Below are positions 8,510-17,317 of a stretch of DNA of 64,000 bases, piece after piece; the first letter of the stretch is position 1, and every line of letters begins with the position of its first letter. This stretch comes from Streptomyces sp. ACA25 (GTDB lineage Bacteria > Actinomycetota > Actinomycetes > Streptomycetales > Streptomycetaceae): the NCBI RefSeq assembly GCF_028200735.1, contig NZ_JAQKPV010000005.1:186001-250000 (forward strand), read 5' to 3'. A program made the position numbers and the translations under genes. The notes below the pieces were generated by a model, which was not told the DNA's origin, did not search any database, and worked only from the letters and a program-made list of their open reading frames with translations.

Positions 8510-9037
8510 ATGACCAGGGTGCTGTACCTGATTGCCACCGCCGCCGGCCCTGCGGAGTACGTGGACCGTGGCGTGCGTGCCGGGCAGGCTGCCGGTTGGG
8601 ACGTCTGTCTCGTTCTTTCCCCCACGGTGGCCACCTGGTGGGAGGACCGCACGGCAGAGCTGGAGAAGCTGACAGGCCATCCAGTGCGCTGGCGGTACAC
8701 CCGCCCCGGGGAGTCCGGCGGATTGCCACCGGCGGACGCGATGCTTGTCGCGCCGCTGACCACCACCAGCCTGTGCCGCTGGGCTGCGGGCATCACCGAC
8801 ACTCTCTCCCTGGGACTGCCGGCCGAAGCCGCGCACCTGGGTACACCCGTCGTCGCCATGCCGTTCTGGAGCACGGCCCTCGGCGCACAGCCGGCCGTTC
8901 CACGTGCTGTGGAAACCCTCCGCGCACAGGGAGTACGGGTCCTGCTCGGCGGCCCGGACGGCTATGCACCCCACCCGCCCCGCACCGGCAACGCCGCGGT
9001 ATTTCCGTGGGCACGGGCGATCGCCGCCGCAGGCTGA
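8510..9037 (+). CDS. flavoprotein (LanD/PPC-decarboxylase-like fold)
   Basis: 175 residues beginning TRVLYLIATAAGPAEYV, the Rossmann-like flavin-binding start of the HFCD/flavoprotein family, with APLTTTSLCRWAAGI matching the conserved core that holds FMN and PFWSTALG in the substrate-recognition region. Such proteins are frequent in streptomycete regulatory islands with XRE, DUF397 and RsbW-like proteins, where their substrate is unknown. GGAG lies 10 bases before the ATG at 8510. It is transcribed toward the opposing three-gene operon and is probably monocistronic. Confidence 0.8.
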   Translation: MTRVLYLIATAAGPAEYVDRGVRAGQAAGWDVCLVLSPTVATWWEDRTAELEKLTGHPVRWRYTRPGESGGLPPADAMLVAPLTTTSLCRWAAGITDTLSLGLPAEAAHLGTPVVAMPFWSTALGAQPAVPRAVETLRAQGVRVLLGGPDGYAPHPPRTGNAAVFPWARAIAAAG

Positions 9038-9222
9038 CTTGCACTCCGGCTGCCGTCGGCAACGTCGCCGTCCCGGTACGCCTCGCCGACCGTCAGCAGC
9101 ATCCGTGGGTCGGCGGCCGAGTCGGCCGCGTCACCGGTCCCGGCCTTGGCGCGCAGCCTGCCCGCCCAGTGGCGGGCAGGCCCGCGCGGCGGGTCGTGAG
9201 GAAACGTGCCGGTGTGCTCGGG

Positions 9223-9660
9223 TCAGGGCGGAGCGGACCGGCGGCGGACCTCCGTATCAGTACTGGCGCGGAACCCCAGCGGCAAGAGCCGGTGCCGGCC
9301 GACGCATGCGGTGCACGCGTAGACGACGACGGTGCGACCGGATTCCGTGGTGTAGCGCCCCACGGCAACCAAGCGCCGATGGTGGTGGCACCAGAGGCAG
9401 CGTCGGGGAGGGATGTCGTCGAGCCGGAGCGCGCGGCCGTCGATGGTGCGGACCTCAGGCGGGCAAAGGATCTGCATGGTGGCGGTATCGGGAAACTGGA
9501 CGACGAACCCGCCGCGAGTCTGTAGCAGAGCGGCGATCGGCTGTCGCCGACCACCGATCTCCAGGACGTCCCCACGCGCGAGGGTGGCGAAAGCGACCGG
9601 AACAACTTCCCTGGCAGCGGCAATCAACGGGGGCCGACGGTTCGGCTCGGCGGCCATCAT
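9223..9660 (-). CDS. hypothetical protein with CxxC zinc-binding pairs
   Basis: 145 residues, unknown family. The first half has the pattern PVAFATLARGDVLEIGGRRQ, suggestive of a small beta-barrel. The second half carries CLWCHHH and CTACVGRH, two CxxC-type pairs that could hold one zinc ion. The start at ATG 9660 follows GGGAGCACG; the longer frame to 9837 has poor codon use. It is the last gene of an apparent three-gene unit with the RsbW-like ATPase and a second unknown protein. Confidence 0.6.
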   Translation of the reverse strand: MMAAEPNRRPPLIAAAREVVPVAFATLARGDVLEIGGRRQPIAALLQTRGGFVVQFPDTATMQILCPPEVRTIDGRALRLDDIPPRRCLWCHHHRRLVAVGRYTTESGRTVVVYACTACVGRHRLLPLGFRASTDTEVRRRSAPP

Positions 9661-9757
9661 CGTGCTCCCGCCGCGCGAGGCCGAGCCCGGCGACAGGCTG
9701 CGAGGCCGTTCCGCCGCCTGCACGGAAACCAGCACCCCGCCCGATCCGTATCCGTGC

Positions 9758-10105
9758 TCACTGGGCAACCCCCTTGCAGCAGGCGGGTACCGGGCGCAGG
9801 GAAAGCTCCCACACGCACCCACCCCCGGCGAACGCATGAGTCAGGAACTCGCCTTGCAGCAGCCGACGGCGCTTCTCGGCGGAGACCAGAGCATCCGCCC
9901 AGGTCCGAAACGCTGCGGCGGCCCGGCGGTCGTCCTCATCTCCATGGGCCAGATGGCCGGCGATCTCCACCGCCCGCGCACGCACCGCGCACTGGAGTTC
10001 GCCGACATCCCGCGAGAACGCCTCACCGAGGTGATACATGCGCGGCGACGGGTCCTCTTGATACGCGACGATCTCTGCCCGCCAAGCGGACACCATCGCA
10101 ATCAC
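9758..10105 (-). CDS. hypothetical protein, translationally coupled to the RsbW-like gene
   Basis: 115 residues, mostly helical and charged (EAFSRDVGELQCAVRARAVEIAG). No recognised domain. Its GTG start overlaps the stop of the upstream ATPase gene (GTGA at 10105-10102), so the two are almost certainly translated together. It may be a partner of the anti-sigma-like ATPase, but that is inference from position only. Confidence 0.6.
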   Translation of the reverse strand: MIAMVSAWRAEIVAYQEDPSPRMYHLGEAFSRDVGELQCAVRARAVEIAGHLAHGDEDDRRAAAAFRTWADALVSAEKRRRLLQGEFLTHAFAGGGCVWELSLRPVPACCKGVAQ

Positions 10106-10530
10106 GACGCCTCCCTGTCAGGTTCTGCCGAGTTGATCACGAACCACACCCATTTGCCGGATGGGGTCAGCACATAGCCGAGCCCGTCAGCCAGCTCCCG
10201 CAACAGCCACAGACCCCGCCCTCGTTCCGCCTCCCAGCGCGGGGTCAGTACCGCAGGCGCGACGGGTGAGTGGTCGAACAGCTGCACGCGGATCCCGCCT
10301 TGATCCCGCAGCACTTCCAGCCGGCAGGCGGGATCAGCGACGTGCGCCGCCACATTCGAGAGCAGTTCGGACACGCCCAGCCGCGCCACCTCCACGGCCT
10401 CGCAGTTCCCGCCCAACTTCGCAACGGCCATGGCAACTTCTTTCCGCCACAGGCCGAGGGTCGTGGCTTCTGCTCGAAGCTCCCACGCATGTCCGGTGCC
10501 GTCGGTGTCAGCTCGCGTGGTGTGGCTCAT
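10102..10530 (-). CDS. RsbW-like ATP-binding (GHKL) regulatory protein
   Basis: About 142 residues with the GHKL fold of anti-sigma factor kinases: the N box LGVSELLSNVAAHVADP, then VQLFDHSPVAPAVL (the G1-like D-x-S position) and GRGLWLLRELADGLGY (G2 box). The catalytic-domain proteins of this short type abound in Streptomyces and sit beside XRE/DUF397 genes. The ATG at 10530 was preferred over the start at 10713 because codon use is poor before it; CAGGAC is 11 bases upstream. The first gene of a three-gene unit divergent from the XRE gene. Confidence 0.8.
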   Translation of the reverse strand: MSHTTRADTDGTGHAWELRAEATTLGLWRKEVAMAVAKLGGNCEAVEVARLGVSELLSNVAAHVADPACRLEVLRDQGGIRVQLFDHSPVAPAVLTPRWEAERGRGLWLLRELADGLGYVLTPSGKWVWFVINSAEPDREAS

Positions 10531-11062
10531 GACACTGTCCTGACTCGCAGGTCGTGCCGTGCGTTCGCGGACAGCACCTTCGCTGGGCGACTGTCTCGGC
10601 ATGCGGGTGGGCGCATCGAGGCGCAGGTCCATGCCGCACCCGGAAGTTGCCACCCGTTCTGCCGAGAAGCAGAAGAGGCGCTCCGCTCGCACTCGACGAG
10701 GCGACGCCCGCAAGCACGCACTTTCGCCTGGAGCGAGGGCAGTGCGGTGCCAGGGGGATCCGCTCGGAACGCTGAGGCCCCGCTGAGCACAACCATGAGA
10801 TCTCCTACTGAGCGCTCGGTACCTTCAGCATGACGACGCCACAGTCACTCGATGCTCGATTGGCGACACAAGGAGTAACTGCTGAAGAGGCATCATGACT
10901 CGGCAATCGTCCTTGCCGCAACTTTCCCGCAGGGAAGTTTCTTCATGCATACTTGCTACTCGCACGACTAGGCCCGGTCCGGCTACCACCACTGCTGCGG
11001 AGGAGGCAGACTTGTGCCCGCGAAAAACTTGCTGATCCGACCACTTCAAGGGGGCAAGCGCT
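10531..11062. promoter_or_regulatory. divergent promoter region with inverted repeat
   Basis: About 530 bases between the RsbW-like and XRE genes without a supported gene. At 10920-10940 there is an imperfect palindrome, AACTTTCCC-GCA-GGGAAGTTT, followed by AT-rich sequence (ATGCATACTTGCTACT) that could be a -10 region for the XRE gene. This is a candidate operator for the XRE protein. Confidence 0.4.
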
Positions 11063-11914
11063 ATGGCTTCCGGTAGCCCCACCGCGCGCCGCAGACGGCT
11101 GGGCTCCGAGCTGCGCAACTTCCGCAAGGAGGCGGGAAAGACTCTGGACGATGCTGCGGACGTGCTTGAGTGCCACCGCAGCCGCATCAGCCGCCTGGAG
11201 ACGGGCCATCTCCCCATCAAGCGCCGGGACGTCGAAGATCTGCTGGACCTTTACGGAGTGACCGAGGACGGCATCCGCGCGACCCTGTCGGCGATGGCCC
11301 GGCGTTCGAACCAGCAGAACTGGTGGGAGGAGTACGGGCTCGACCCGACTTACGAGAATCTGCTGGGGCTGGAGTCCGAGGCCACCTACATCCGCTCATT
11401 TGAAACGGTCCTCGTGCCCGGTCTGCTGCAGACGGACGACTACACCAAGGCCGTCATCCGTGCGAACCCGGCCATGGTGAGTGAGGACTCCGTCGACAAG
11501 CTGTTGCGGGTTCGCGCCGAACGCAAGACGATCCTGACCAGAAAGGAGTCCCCGGTACGGTTCTGGGCAATCGTCGGTGAGGCTGCCCTGCGCACGCCGG
11601 TCGGTGGATCCGGTGTCATGACGGCACAGATCGAGCACCTGGCGAAGATGACCGAGCAGCCGAACATCACGCTCCAGGTATTGCCCTACCGGTCAGGAGC
11701 ACACGCCGGGCTGTCCGGGCCCTTCGTCATCTTCGCCTTCCCGATGCCGGGGGACAGGGAGATCATCTTCCTGGAGAACCTCACGAGCAGCCTGTACCTG
11801 GAGAAGCCCTCCACGGTCGAGGAGTACACCCTCGTTTTTGACGTCCTCAGGTCGTCGGCGCTCAACCCGGGTGACTCGCTGGACCTTGTCAACGAGATCA
11901 GGAGAGCGCTATGA
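11063..11914 (+). CDS. XRE family regulator with DUF5753 domain
   Basis: 283 residues. N-terminal HTH_31/XRE domain (residues about 8-65: RLGSELRNFRKEAGKTLDD then CHRSRISRLETGH), then the DUF5753 ligand-like domain with the conserved LVPGLLQTDDYT and RFWAIVGEAAL, RPVGG-type loop, and ITLQVLPYRSGAH. Members include WhiJ-like regulators that work with a small DUF397 protein and sometimes an RsbW-like ATPase; all three are present here. It overlaps the DUF397 gene by ATGA. This copy is intact, unlike the relatives at 48.5-54.4 kb. Confidence 0.9.
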   Translation: MASGSPTARRRRLGSELRNFRKEAGKTLDDAADVLECHRSRISRLETGHLPIKRRDVEDLLDLYGVTEDGIRATLSAMARRSNQQNWWEEYGLDPTYENLLGLESEATYIRSFETVLVPGLLQTDDYTKAVIRANPAMVSEDSVDKLLRVRAERKTILTRKESPVRFWAIVGEAALRTPVGGSGVMTAQIEHLAKMTEQPNITLQVLPYRSGAHAGLSGPFVIFAFPMPGDREIIFLENLTSSLYLEKPSTVEEYTLVFDVLRSSALNPGDSLDLVNEIRRAL

Positions 11915-12138
11915 CCAGAGAGAGCAGTGACACCATGAACTCGCCGTACCGCAACGTCGAGTGGATCAAGTCGTCGCGCAGCGGCAGCACGAACAACTGC
12001 GTGGAGATAGCCGTGCTCGCGCCGGAGACGCGCGGGGTACGGGACTCCAAGAAGATTGGTGGCCCGGTGCTGACCTTCTCCCCGGCAGCCTGGAGCATGT
12101 TCCTGGACAGTGCCGTGACCGGTCGGCTCGGCAGTTGA
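11911..12138 (+). CDS. DUF397 small partner protein
   Basis: 75 residues with the DUF397 signature WIKSSRSGSTNNCVEIA then GVRDSKKIGGPVLTFSPAAW. These proteins pair with XRE/DUF5753 regulators and are thought to modulate them. ATGA overlap with the upstream gene implies coupled translation. An internal ATG (11935, MNSPYRN) could also serve as start. A hairpin at 12210-12250 probably ends the transcript. Confidence 0.88.
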   Translation: MTRESSDTMNSPYRNVEWIKSSRSGSTNNCVEIAVLAPETRGVRDSKKIGGPVLTFSPAAWSMFLDSAVTGRLGS

Positions 12139-12209
12139 GCGGGCCTCGGGTTCGTCGGCGGCGTGCCCCTCACAGGGCTGGCGGCGACGCTCGCGCTGCA
12201 GCACAGCAG

Positions 12210-12250
12210 CGGGCCCGGCCGGTTGCTCGGGGAGCGGCCGGCCGGACCCG
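12210..12250. terminator. bidirectional hairpin between converging genes
   Basis: CGGGCCCGGCCGG and CCGGCCGGACCCG form a 13-bp stem with one C/A mismatch and a 15-base loop. It lies between the DUF397 gene and the end of the catalase gene. There is no U-tract, as is common for high-GC actinobacterial terminators. Confidence 0.55.
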
Positions 12251-12270
12251 GGTGCGGGCACGGGGAGGGG

Positions 12271-14505
12271 TTACCCCTCTCCGGCGGGGACGGGGAAGCG
12301 GTCCCAGACGCGGTGCCGGGCGAGGAGGCCGGTGACGCTGTCGAGGACGGGTTCGGCCCGGTCGCCGAGGACGACACCGGGGGCGCCGTCCGGGCAGCCG
12401 GCCGCCGTCAGTACGGCGTGCGCGTCGGACCAGCCGCCGAGGGGCTTGGCGTGCCGGTACGCCTCGCCGACCATCAGCAGCACCCGCGGGTCGGCGGCCG
12501 GGCCGGTGGCGTCCCCGGTCCCGGCCTTGGCGTCCCGGGAGCCGTAGGCGTCGGGGGCCGCGGCGGGCGCGCCGGCCAGCAGCAGCGCGTCGAACTCCAC
12601 CGAGCGGGCGTTGGCGAAGGTGCGCTGCACGGTCACCGGGTCGGTGCCGTCGCCGCCGAGCTTCCCGCCGGCCGGAGCGACGACCAGCGGCACCATGCCG
12701 CCCTCCATGACGGCGTCCCGTACCGCCCGGACGCTGCCGAGGTCGCTGCTGTCGTCGGCGATGATGCCGATGACCCGGCCGGTGACCGGCCAGTCCCGGC
12801 CCAGCTGGGAGAGGGCGGGGCTCGGCTCCGGGTCGGGCAGCGGACCGGACGGTTCGGGGGCGGGCAGGCCCAGCCCTTCGGCGACCCTTGAGCAGAGCAC
12901 CGGGTCGATGTCGGCCAGCACCCGCAGCGCGCGTTCCTTGATCGTGTTCTCGTAGCACTTGCTGAGCTCGAAGGTGTAGGCGGCGATGATGTGCTCGCGT
13001 TCCACCGGCGTCATGCTCAGCCAGAAGAGCCGGGGCTGGCTGGTGTGGTCGGCGAACGAGGCAGGGGCCTCCCGCACCTTGCGGCTCTCCGCGATCGGCA
13101 CCGGTACCTCGACGAACGCCGCGTTGTCCGCGCCGGCGGTGAACGGGCATCCGCCGTCGAGGGAGTTGGGGCGGTAGGGCGCCACGCCGGTGTGCACGGC
13201 CTGCTGGTGCATGCCGTCGCGCAGCATGTCGTTGACGGGTGCGTGCGGCCGGTTGACCGGGATCTGGGCGAACTTCGGCCCGCCCAGCCGGGTGATCTGG
13301 GTGTCGATGTAGGAGAACAGCCGGGCCGCGAGCAGCGGGTCGTCGGTGACGTCGATGCCGGGCACCACGTGGCCCGCGTGGAAGGCGACCTGCTCGGTCT
13401 CGGCGAAGAAGTTCGACGGGTTGCGGTTGAGCGTCATCCGGCCGATCGGCTGCACCGGGGCCAGCTCCTCGGGAACGATCTTGGTGGGGTCCAGCAGGTC
13501 GATGCCGTGGAAGGTCTGCTCGGGGGTGTCCGGGAAGGTCTGGATGCCCAGCTCCCACTCCGGGTACGCCCCGGCCTCGATGGCGTCGGCCAGGTCCCGG
13601 CGGTGGAAGTCCGGGTCCACGCCGTTGGTCAGCTGCGCCTCCTCCCACACCAGGGAGTGCACGCCGGCCCGCGGTTTCCAGTGGAACTTCACCAGGGTGG
13701 TGTCGCCCTCGGAGTTGATCATCCGGAAGGTGTGGACGCCGAAGCCCTCCATCATCCGGTAGGACCGGGCGATCCCCCGGTCGGACATGTTCCACAGGGT
13801 GTGGAAGGTCGCCTCGGTGTGCAGCGAGACGAAGTCCCAGAAGGTGTCGTGCGCGCTCTGCGCCTGGGGGATCTCCCGGTCCGGGTGCGGCTTCCCGGCG
13901 TGGATGATGTCGGGGAACTTGATGCCGTCCTGGATGAAGAACACCGGCATGTTGTTGCCGACCAGGTCGTAGACACCCTCGCTGGTGTAGAACTTGGTCG
14001 CGAACCCGCGGGTGTCGCGCACGGTGTCGGCGGAACCCCGGGACCCGAGCACGGTGGAGAACCGCACGAAGACCGGGGTCTCCTCGTCCTCCCGGAGGAA
14101 CGCGGCCTTGCACACGCCGGCCGCGGTGCCGTAGCCGCGGAAGACGCCGTGGGCGCCGGCGCCCCGGGCGTGCACCACCCGCTCGGGGATCCGCTCGTGG
14201 TCGAAGTGGGTGATTTTCTCCCGCAGGTGATGGTCCTGCAGCAGTACCGGGCCCCGGGGGCCCGCCTTGAGTGAGTGGTCGGTGTCCGGTCGGCGCACGC
14301 CCTGCGCGTCGGTGAGGTACGCGCCGCTCTGCGCCCGCGCGGTGCGGTCCGCTCCGGTGTGCCGCCCGGTGGGGGAGTACGGCTCGGGTGCGCTCTGGTC
14401 GGGCTTGGGCGGCAGCGGCTCGCGCGGCTCGGTCGGCTCCTCCAGCGCCGGGGGCTCGCTGCCGGGGCGGCCGGGGATGTCCTGCTGTTCTGGGCGGTCT
14501 GTCAC
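12271..14505 (-). CDS. katE: large-subunit catalase (HPII type, clade 2)
   Basis: 744 residues, the length of large monofunctional catalases. The core shows the active-site His in RVVHARGAGAHG, the distal Asn region VGNNMPVFFIQDGIKFPD, and the proximal heme Tyr motif ARLFSYIDTQ. The last 150 residues form the DJ-1/PfpI-like flavodoxin domain of clade 2 enzymes (RVIGIIADDSSDLGSV to the C-terminus). The N-terminal 40 residues are Pro/Glu-rich. The enzyme removes hydrogen peroxide in the cytoplasm, often in stationary phase. It is monocistronic; no operator was recognised in the 134 bases upstream. Confidence 0.95.
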   Translation of the reverse strand: MTDRPEQQDIPGRPGSEPPALEEPTEPREPLPPKPDQSAPEPYSPTGRHTGADRTARAQSGAYLTDAQGVRRPDTDHSLKAGPRGPVLLQDHHLREKITHFDHERIPERVVHARGAGAHGVFRGYGTAAGVCKAAFLREDEETPVFVRFSTVLGSRGSADTVRDTRGFATKFYTSEGVYDLVGNNMPVFFIQDGIKFPDIIHAGKPHPDREIPQAQSAHDTFWDFVSLHTEATFHTLWNMSDRGIARSYRMMEGFGVHTFRMINSEGDTTLVKFHWKPRAGVHSLVWEEAQLTNGVDPDFHRRDLADAIEAGAYPEWELGIQTFPDTPEQTFHGIDLLDPTKIVPEELAPVQPIGRMTLNRNPSNFFAETEQVAFHAGHVVPGIDVTDDPLLAARLFSYIDTQITRLGGPKFAQIPVNRPHAPVNDMLRDGMHQQAVHTGVAPYRPNSLDGGCPFTAGADNAAFVEVPVPIAESRKVREAPASFADHTSQPRLFWLSMTPVEREHIIAAYTFELSKCYENTIKERALRVLADIDPVLCSRVAEGLGLPAPEPSGPLPDPEPSPALSQLGRDWPVTGRVIGIIADDSSDLGSVRAVRDAVMEGGMVPLVVAPAGGKLGGDGTDPVTVQRTFANARSVEFDALLLAGAPAAAPDAYGSRDAKAGTGDATGPAADPRVLLMVGEAYRHAKPLGGWSDAHAVLTAAGCPDGAPGVVLGDRAEPVLDSVTGLLARHRVWDRFPVPAGEG

Positions 14506-14639
14506 GGTCTGTCTCCCGGGAGGGTGCGGTGTCAGGTTATGCAGTGACCCCGCGACAGCGCTCCCAAACTAGGCCAAATGCTCCCGGAACTTCCGGCGTG
14601 TCTTCAGCCGGGGTGCGGAGCGGCTGAGTCCCGAAGGGC

Positions 14640-15587
14640 TCACCGGTGCCGGTTCCGGAGCCGGCTCCCGTACCGGAGGGCGTCGGCGATCGTGGCCTCT
14701 GCCTCCGACAGGGCCGAGGCGCCCCCGGTGAGGGCCCAGAGGGTGTTCTGCAGCACCCGGCCGAGAGTCCAGGCCGCCGCCCGCTCCCGGTCCAGGCCGA
14801 GCACCTCGGTCATCAGGTCGAAGCGGCGCCGGACCGCCCGTCGCGGGTCCCCGTGGGCGGTGAGCTCGGCGAAGCGGTTCCGCAGGGCGGGCAGCAGCTC
14901 GAAACCGGGATCGCCGACGAGCGGCTTGGGGTCGATGACCAGCCACCGCTCCCGACAGGCGGCCGGCAGCGGGGCGAGCACGTTGCCGTAGTGCAGGTCC
15001 CAGTGCAGCAGTTGGCCGCCGGGCTCGGCCGACACCTCCCTGACCGCCGCCGCACAGTCCAGGAGAAGGGCCCGGTGCCGGGCGCCGGCGAGACGGGGGA
15101 GCGCGCCGGGAGTCTCCCGGAGCATCCGGGCGGTGAGGTCTCCGAGGCGCCGCAGCCCGGGCGGCGGGGGGACGGTCACCAGCCGGGCCAGCAGTCCGGC
15201 GAGCAGCAGGGTGGCCTCGGTGACGTCGGGCACATCCTCCAGCGAGCGGTCGGCGTCCAGACGCTCGAGCAGCAGCGCCCCGGAGTCCGGGTCCTCGGCG
15301 AGGAGGCGCACCGCACCGTCGCCGCCCCAGGCCCGAAGCGCCGCCGGCTCGCCCCGCGTCTCCTCATCCACCGGCTGGAGCTTCAGCACCGCGGCGGTGC
15401 CGTCGGCCCGGTGAACGGGCAGGACCAGCGCCACGGCCCCGCAGCGCACGGGCCCCGCGCGGCGCAGCTCCCACCGCTCCAGCAGGCCGGCGGCCAGCAC
15501 CGGCAGGGCTGCCGTCCAGGCCCGCCCGGCGTCACCGAAGTGCGCGGCGTGGGAGGCGGCGAGACGTTCCGGGATCTCGATCGGCAC
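14640..15587 (-). CDS. aminoglycoside/hydroxyurea phosphotransferase (APH(6)-like)
   Basis: 315 residues matching the streptomycin 6-kinase/hydroxyurea kinase family: AVLKLQPVDEETRGEPAAL (ATP-binding Lys), then LLLERLDADRSLEDV, the catalytic loop LLHWDLHYGNVLA (Brenner motif HxDxxxxN) and the metal-binding VIDPKPLVGDPGFEL. The family phosphorylates streptomycin at the 6-hydroxyl, but many actinobacterial members are chromosomal with unknown substrate, so resistance should not be assumed. Monocistronic, with the aminomutase gene 107 bases downstream on the same strand. Confidence 0.82.
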   Translation of the reverse strand: MPIEIPERLAASHAAHFGDAGRAWTAALPVLAAGLLERWELRRAGPVRCGAVALVLPVHRADGTAAVLKLQPVDEETRGEPAALRAWGGDGAVRLLAEDPDSGALLLERLDADRSLEDVPDVTEATLLLAGLLARLVTVPPPPGLRRLGDLTARMLRETPGALPRLAGARHRALLLDCAAAVREVSAEPGGQLLHWDLHYGNVLAPLPAACRERWLVIDPKPLVGDPGFELLPALRNRFAELTAHGDPRRAVRRRFDLMTEVLGLDRERAAAWTLGRVLQNTLWALTGGASALSEAEATIADALRYGSRLRNRHR

Positions 15588-15693
15588 CCGTCCATGGTGC
15601 CCCGCCGTCCATGGTGCCCCGCCGTCCGCGGTGCCCTGTCCCCCTCGCGGTTCCGGGAGGGAACAGGGCGGCCCCGGTCTCTCTAGTGCCGTG

Positions 15694-16965
15694 TCACTGC
15701 GGGCCCAGGGTGCCGACGCCGGGCAGCGGCTTGAAGTCGTCCCACCACTCGGCGCTCTCGTCGTACGCGGCGAAGAACGGCCGGCCGACCAGCTCCGGGT
15801 CCCTGGCCTGGAGGAAGCTCAGCACGAAGGCCTTCTCCCCGCCGGCCTCGGCGATCCCGTGCACGTGCACCTTGCCCGGAGCCGCGGACATCACCGGGCC
15901 GCGGGCGGTGCGGCCGAGGCCCGACAGGCCCCGCACGGCCGCGCGGTAGATCTCCAGGGCACGGACGACGGGCACCCCGAAGTAGGACTGCGCCCCGGTG
16001 TCCCGCTCCATGAACATGTAGTAAGGGGACATGCCCATCTCGACCTGACGCTGCCACATCCGTGACCAGTCCCCCGGGGCGTCGTTGATGTGCGCGATGA
16101 GCGGCGCCTGGGTCCGGATGACGGCGCCGGTGGACCGGATGCGCGAGACGGCCTTGCGCACCTCGTCGGTCTCGAGTTCGTTCGGGTGCGAGAAGTGCGC
16201 CATCACCGCGACGTGTTTCCCGGCTGCGATGGCCTCCTCGAACAGCCGCAGCAGGTCGTCGGCGTCCGGGTCGCTGGTGAAGCGCTGCGGCCAGTAGGAC
16301 AGGGCCTTGGTGCCGAAGCGCAGTGTGCGGACCGTGTCGCGCTCACGTGTCAGCAGAGGATCGGTCCAGCGGCGCAGCACCTCGGTCTTCATGATCATCG
16401 GGTCGCCGCCGGTGAACAGGACGTCGGTGATCTCCGGGTGCTCGGCCAGGTACTTCTCCATGGCCTCGGGGCCGCGTATCGCCTGCCGCAGCTCCGATAT
16501 GCCGACGAACTGCGCCCAGCGGAAGCAGTAACCGCAGTACGAGTGGCAGGTCTGCCCCTGCGAGGGGAAGACGAGCATCGTCTCGGCGTACTTGTGCTGC
16601 AGGCCCTCCACCCGGCGGCCGTCCACCAGCGGCACGTTGGACGCCAGTTGGTCACCGGGGTGCGGGTTGAGCGAGGTCTGTATCTCCTGCGCCGCGGCCT
16701 TGATCTCCTTGCGGTCCGCTCCGGAGTCGAGGAGCGTGGCCATCCGCTGGTAGGCATGCGGGGGCAGCATGTCGCGGTGCGGGAAGGTGAGCCGGAAGAT
16801 CGGGTCGTCGGGGGCGGCCGACCAGTCGATCAGCTCGTCGGCGACGTACTCGTTGACCTTGAAGGGCAACACGCTGCTGACGACCCGAAGGTCTCGCAGG
16901 TAATCGTCGGGCATGCCTCGGTCGGCTGCCAATCGGGCGAGACGCTCGCTGGAGTAGATCTTCAT
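15694..16965 (-). CDS. KamA family radical SAM aminomutase
   Basis: About 423 residues. The radical SAM cluster motif is CHSYCGYC (CxxxCxxC) with FRWAQF after it, followed by VLFTGGDPMIM, the SAM-binding GGD-type motif, and a PLP-domain region further on. It belongs to the lysine 2,3-aminomutase family, which moves an amino group from the alpha to the beta carbon using a 4Fe-4S cluster, SAM and PLP. The usual RRR after the cluster is absent, so it may be a divergent member rather than a true lysine enzyme. The ATG at 16965 is preceded by GGAGGAGAGG at a long spacing; GTG 17022 is the alternative. No peptide or beta-lysine pathway genes are adjacent. Confidence 0.82.
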   Translation of the reverse strand: MKIYSSERLARLAADRGMPDDYLRDLRVVSSVLPFKVNEYVADELIDWSAAPDDPIFRLTFPHRDMLPPHAYQRMATLLDSGADRKEIKAAAQEIQTSLNPHPGDQLASNVPLVDGRRVEGLQHKYAETMLVFPSQGQTCHSYCGYCFRWAQFVGISELRQAIRGPEAMEKYLAEHPEITDVLFTGGDPMIMKTEVLRRWTDPLLTRERDTVRTLRFGTKALSYWPQRFTSDPDADDLLRLFEEAIAAGKHVAVMAHFSHPNELETDEVRKAVSRIRSTGAVIRTQAPLIAHINDAPGDWSRMWQRQVEMGMSPYYMFMERDTGAQSYFGVPVVRALEIYRAAVRGLSGLGRTARGPVMSAAPGKVHVHGIAEAGGEKAFVLSFLQARDPELVGRPFFAAYDESAEWWDDFKPLPGVGTLGPQ

Positions 16966-17317
16966 CTGTGCTCTGGTGGTCCTCTCCTCCGCGGGGCGGA
17001 CGAATGGGTGGCCGATTTTCACCGGCCAGCATCACACACCGACGCCGTCAGGAGAGGACCCGCGACGACGGGGAAAGCCTGCGACGGTCCTTGCGCCGCA
17101 TGTCCGCGCCCCCGCTGCCCACCGGGCAGAGGCCGTGCCCCGGGCGCTTCCGCGGCCGGTCAGGGCTTCCGCGGTGCGGGCGGAACCGTCCGGATTTCGC
17201 TACCGGACGGGCCGGATGCGGTGGCCTCCGGCCGCCCCGCACGGCGTGCCCCGCCGCCCGGTCCTGCCGCCCGGGTGCCGGGTACCGGCGCAGGGTGCCG
17301 GCCGTCCGCTGCGCGGC
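16966..17317. other. intergenic region
   Basis: About 350 bases between the aminomutase start and the end of the helicase-associated gene. High GC, no supported frame, no strong hairpin. It must contain the aminomutase promoter. Confidence 0.35.

Noticed and set aside
12991..14274. Plus-strand open frame opposite catalase
   Set aside because: A shadow of katE with His/Gly/Val-rich translation and no domain.
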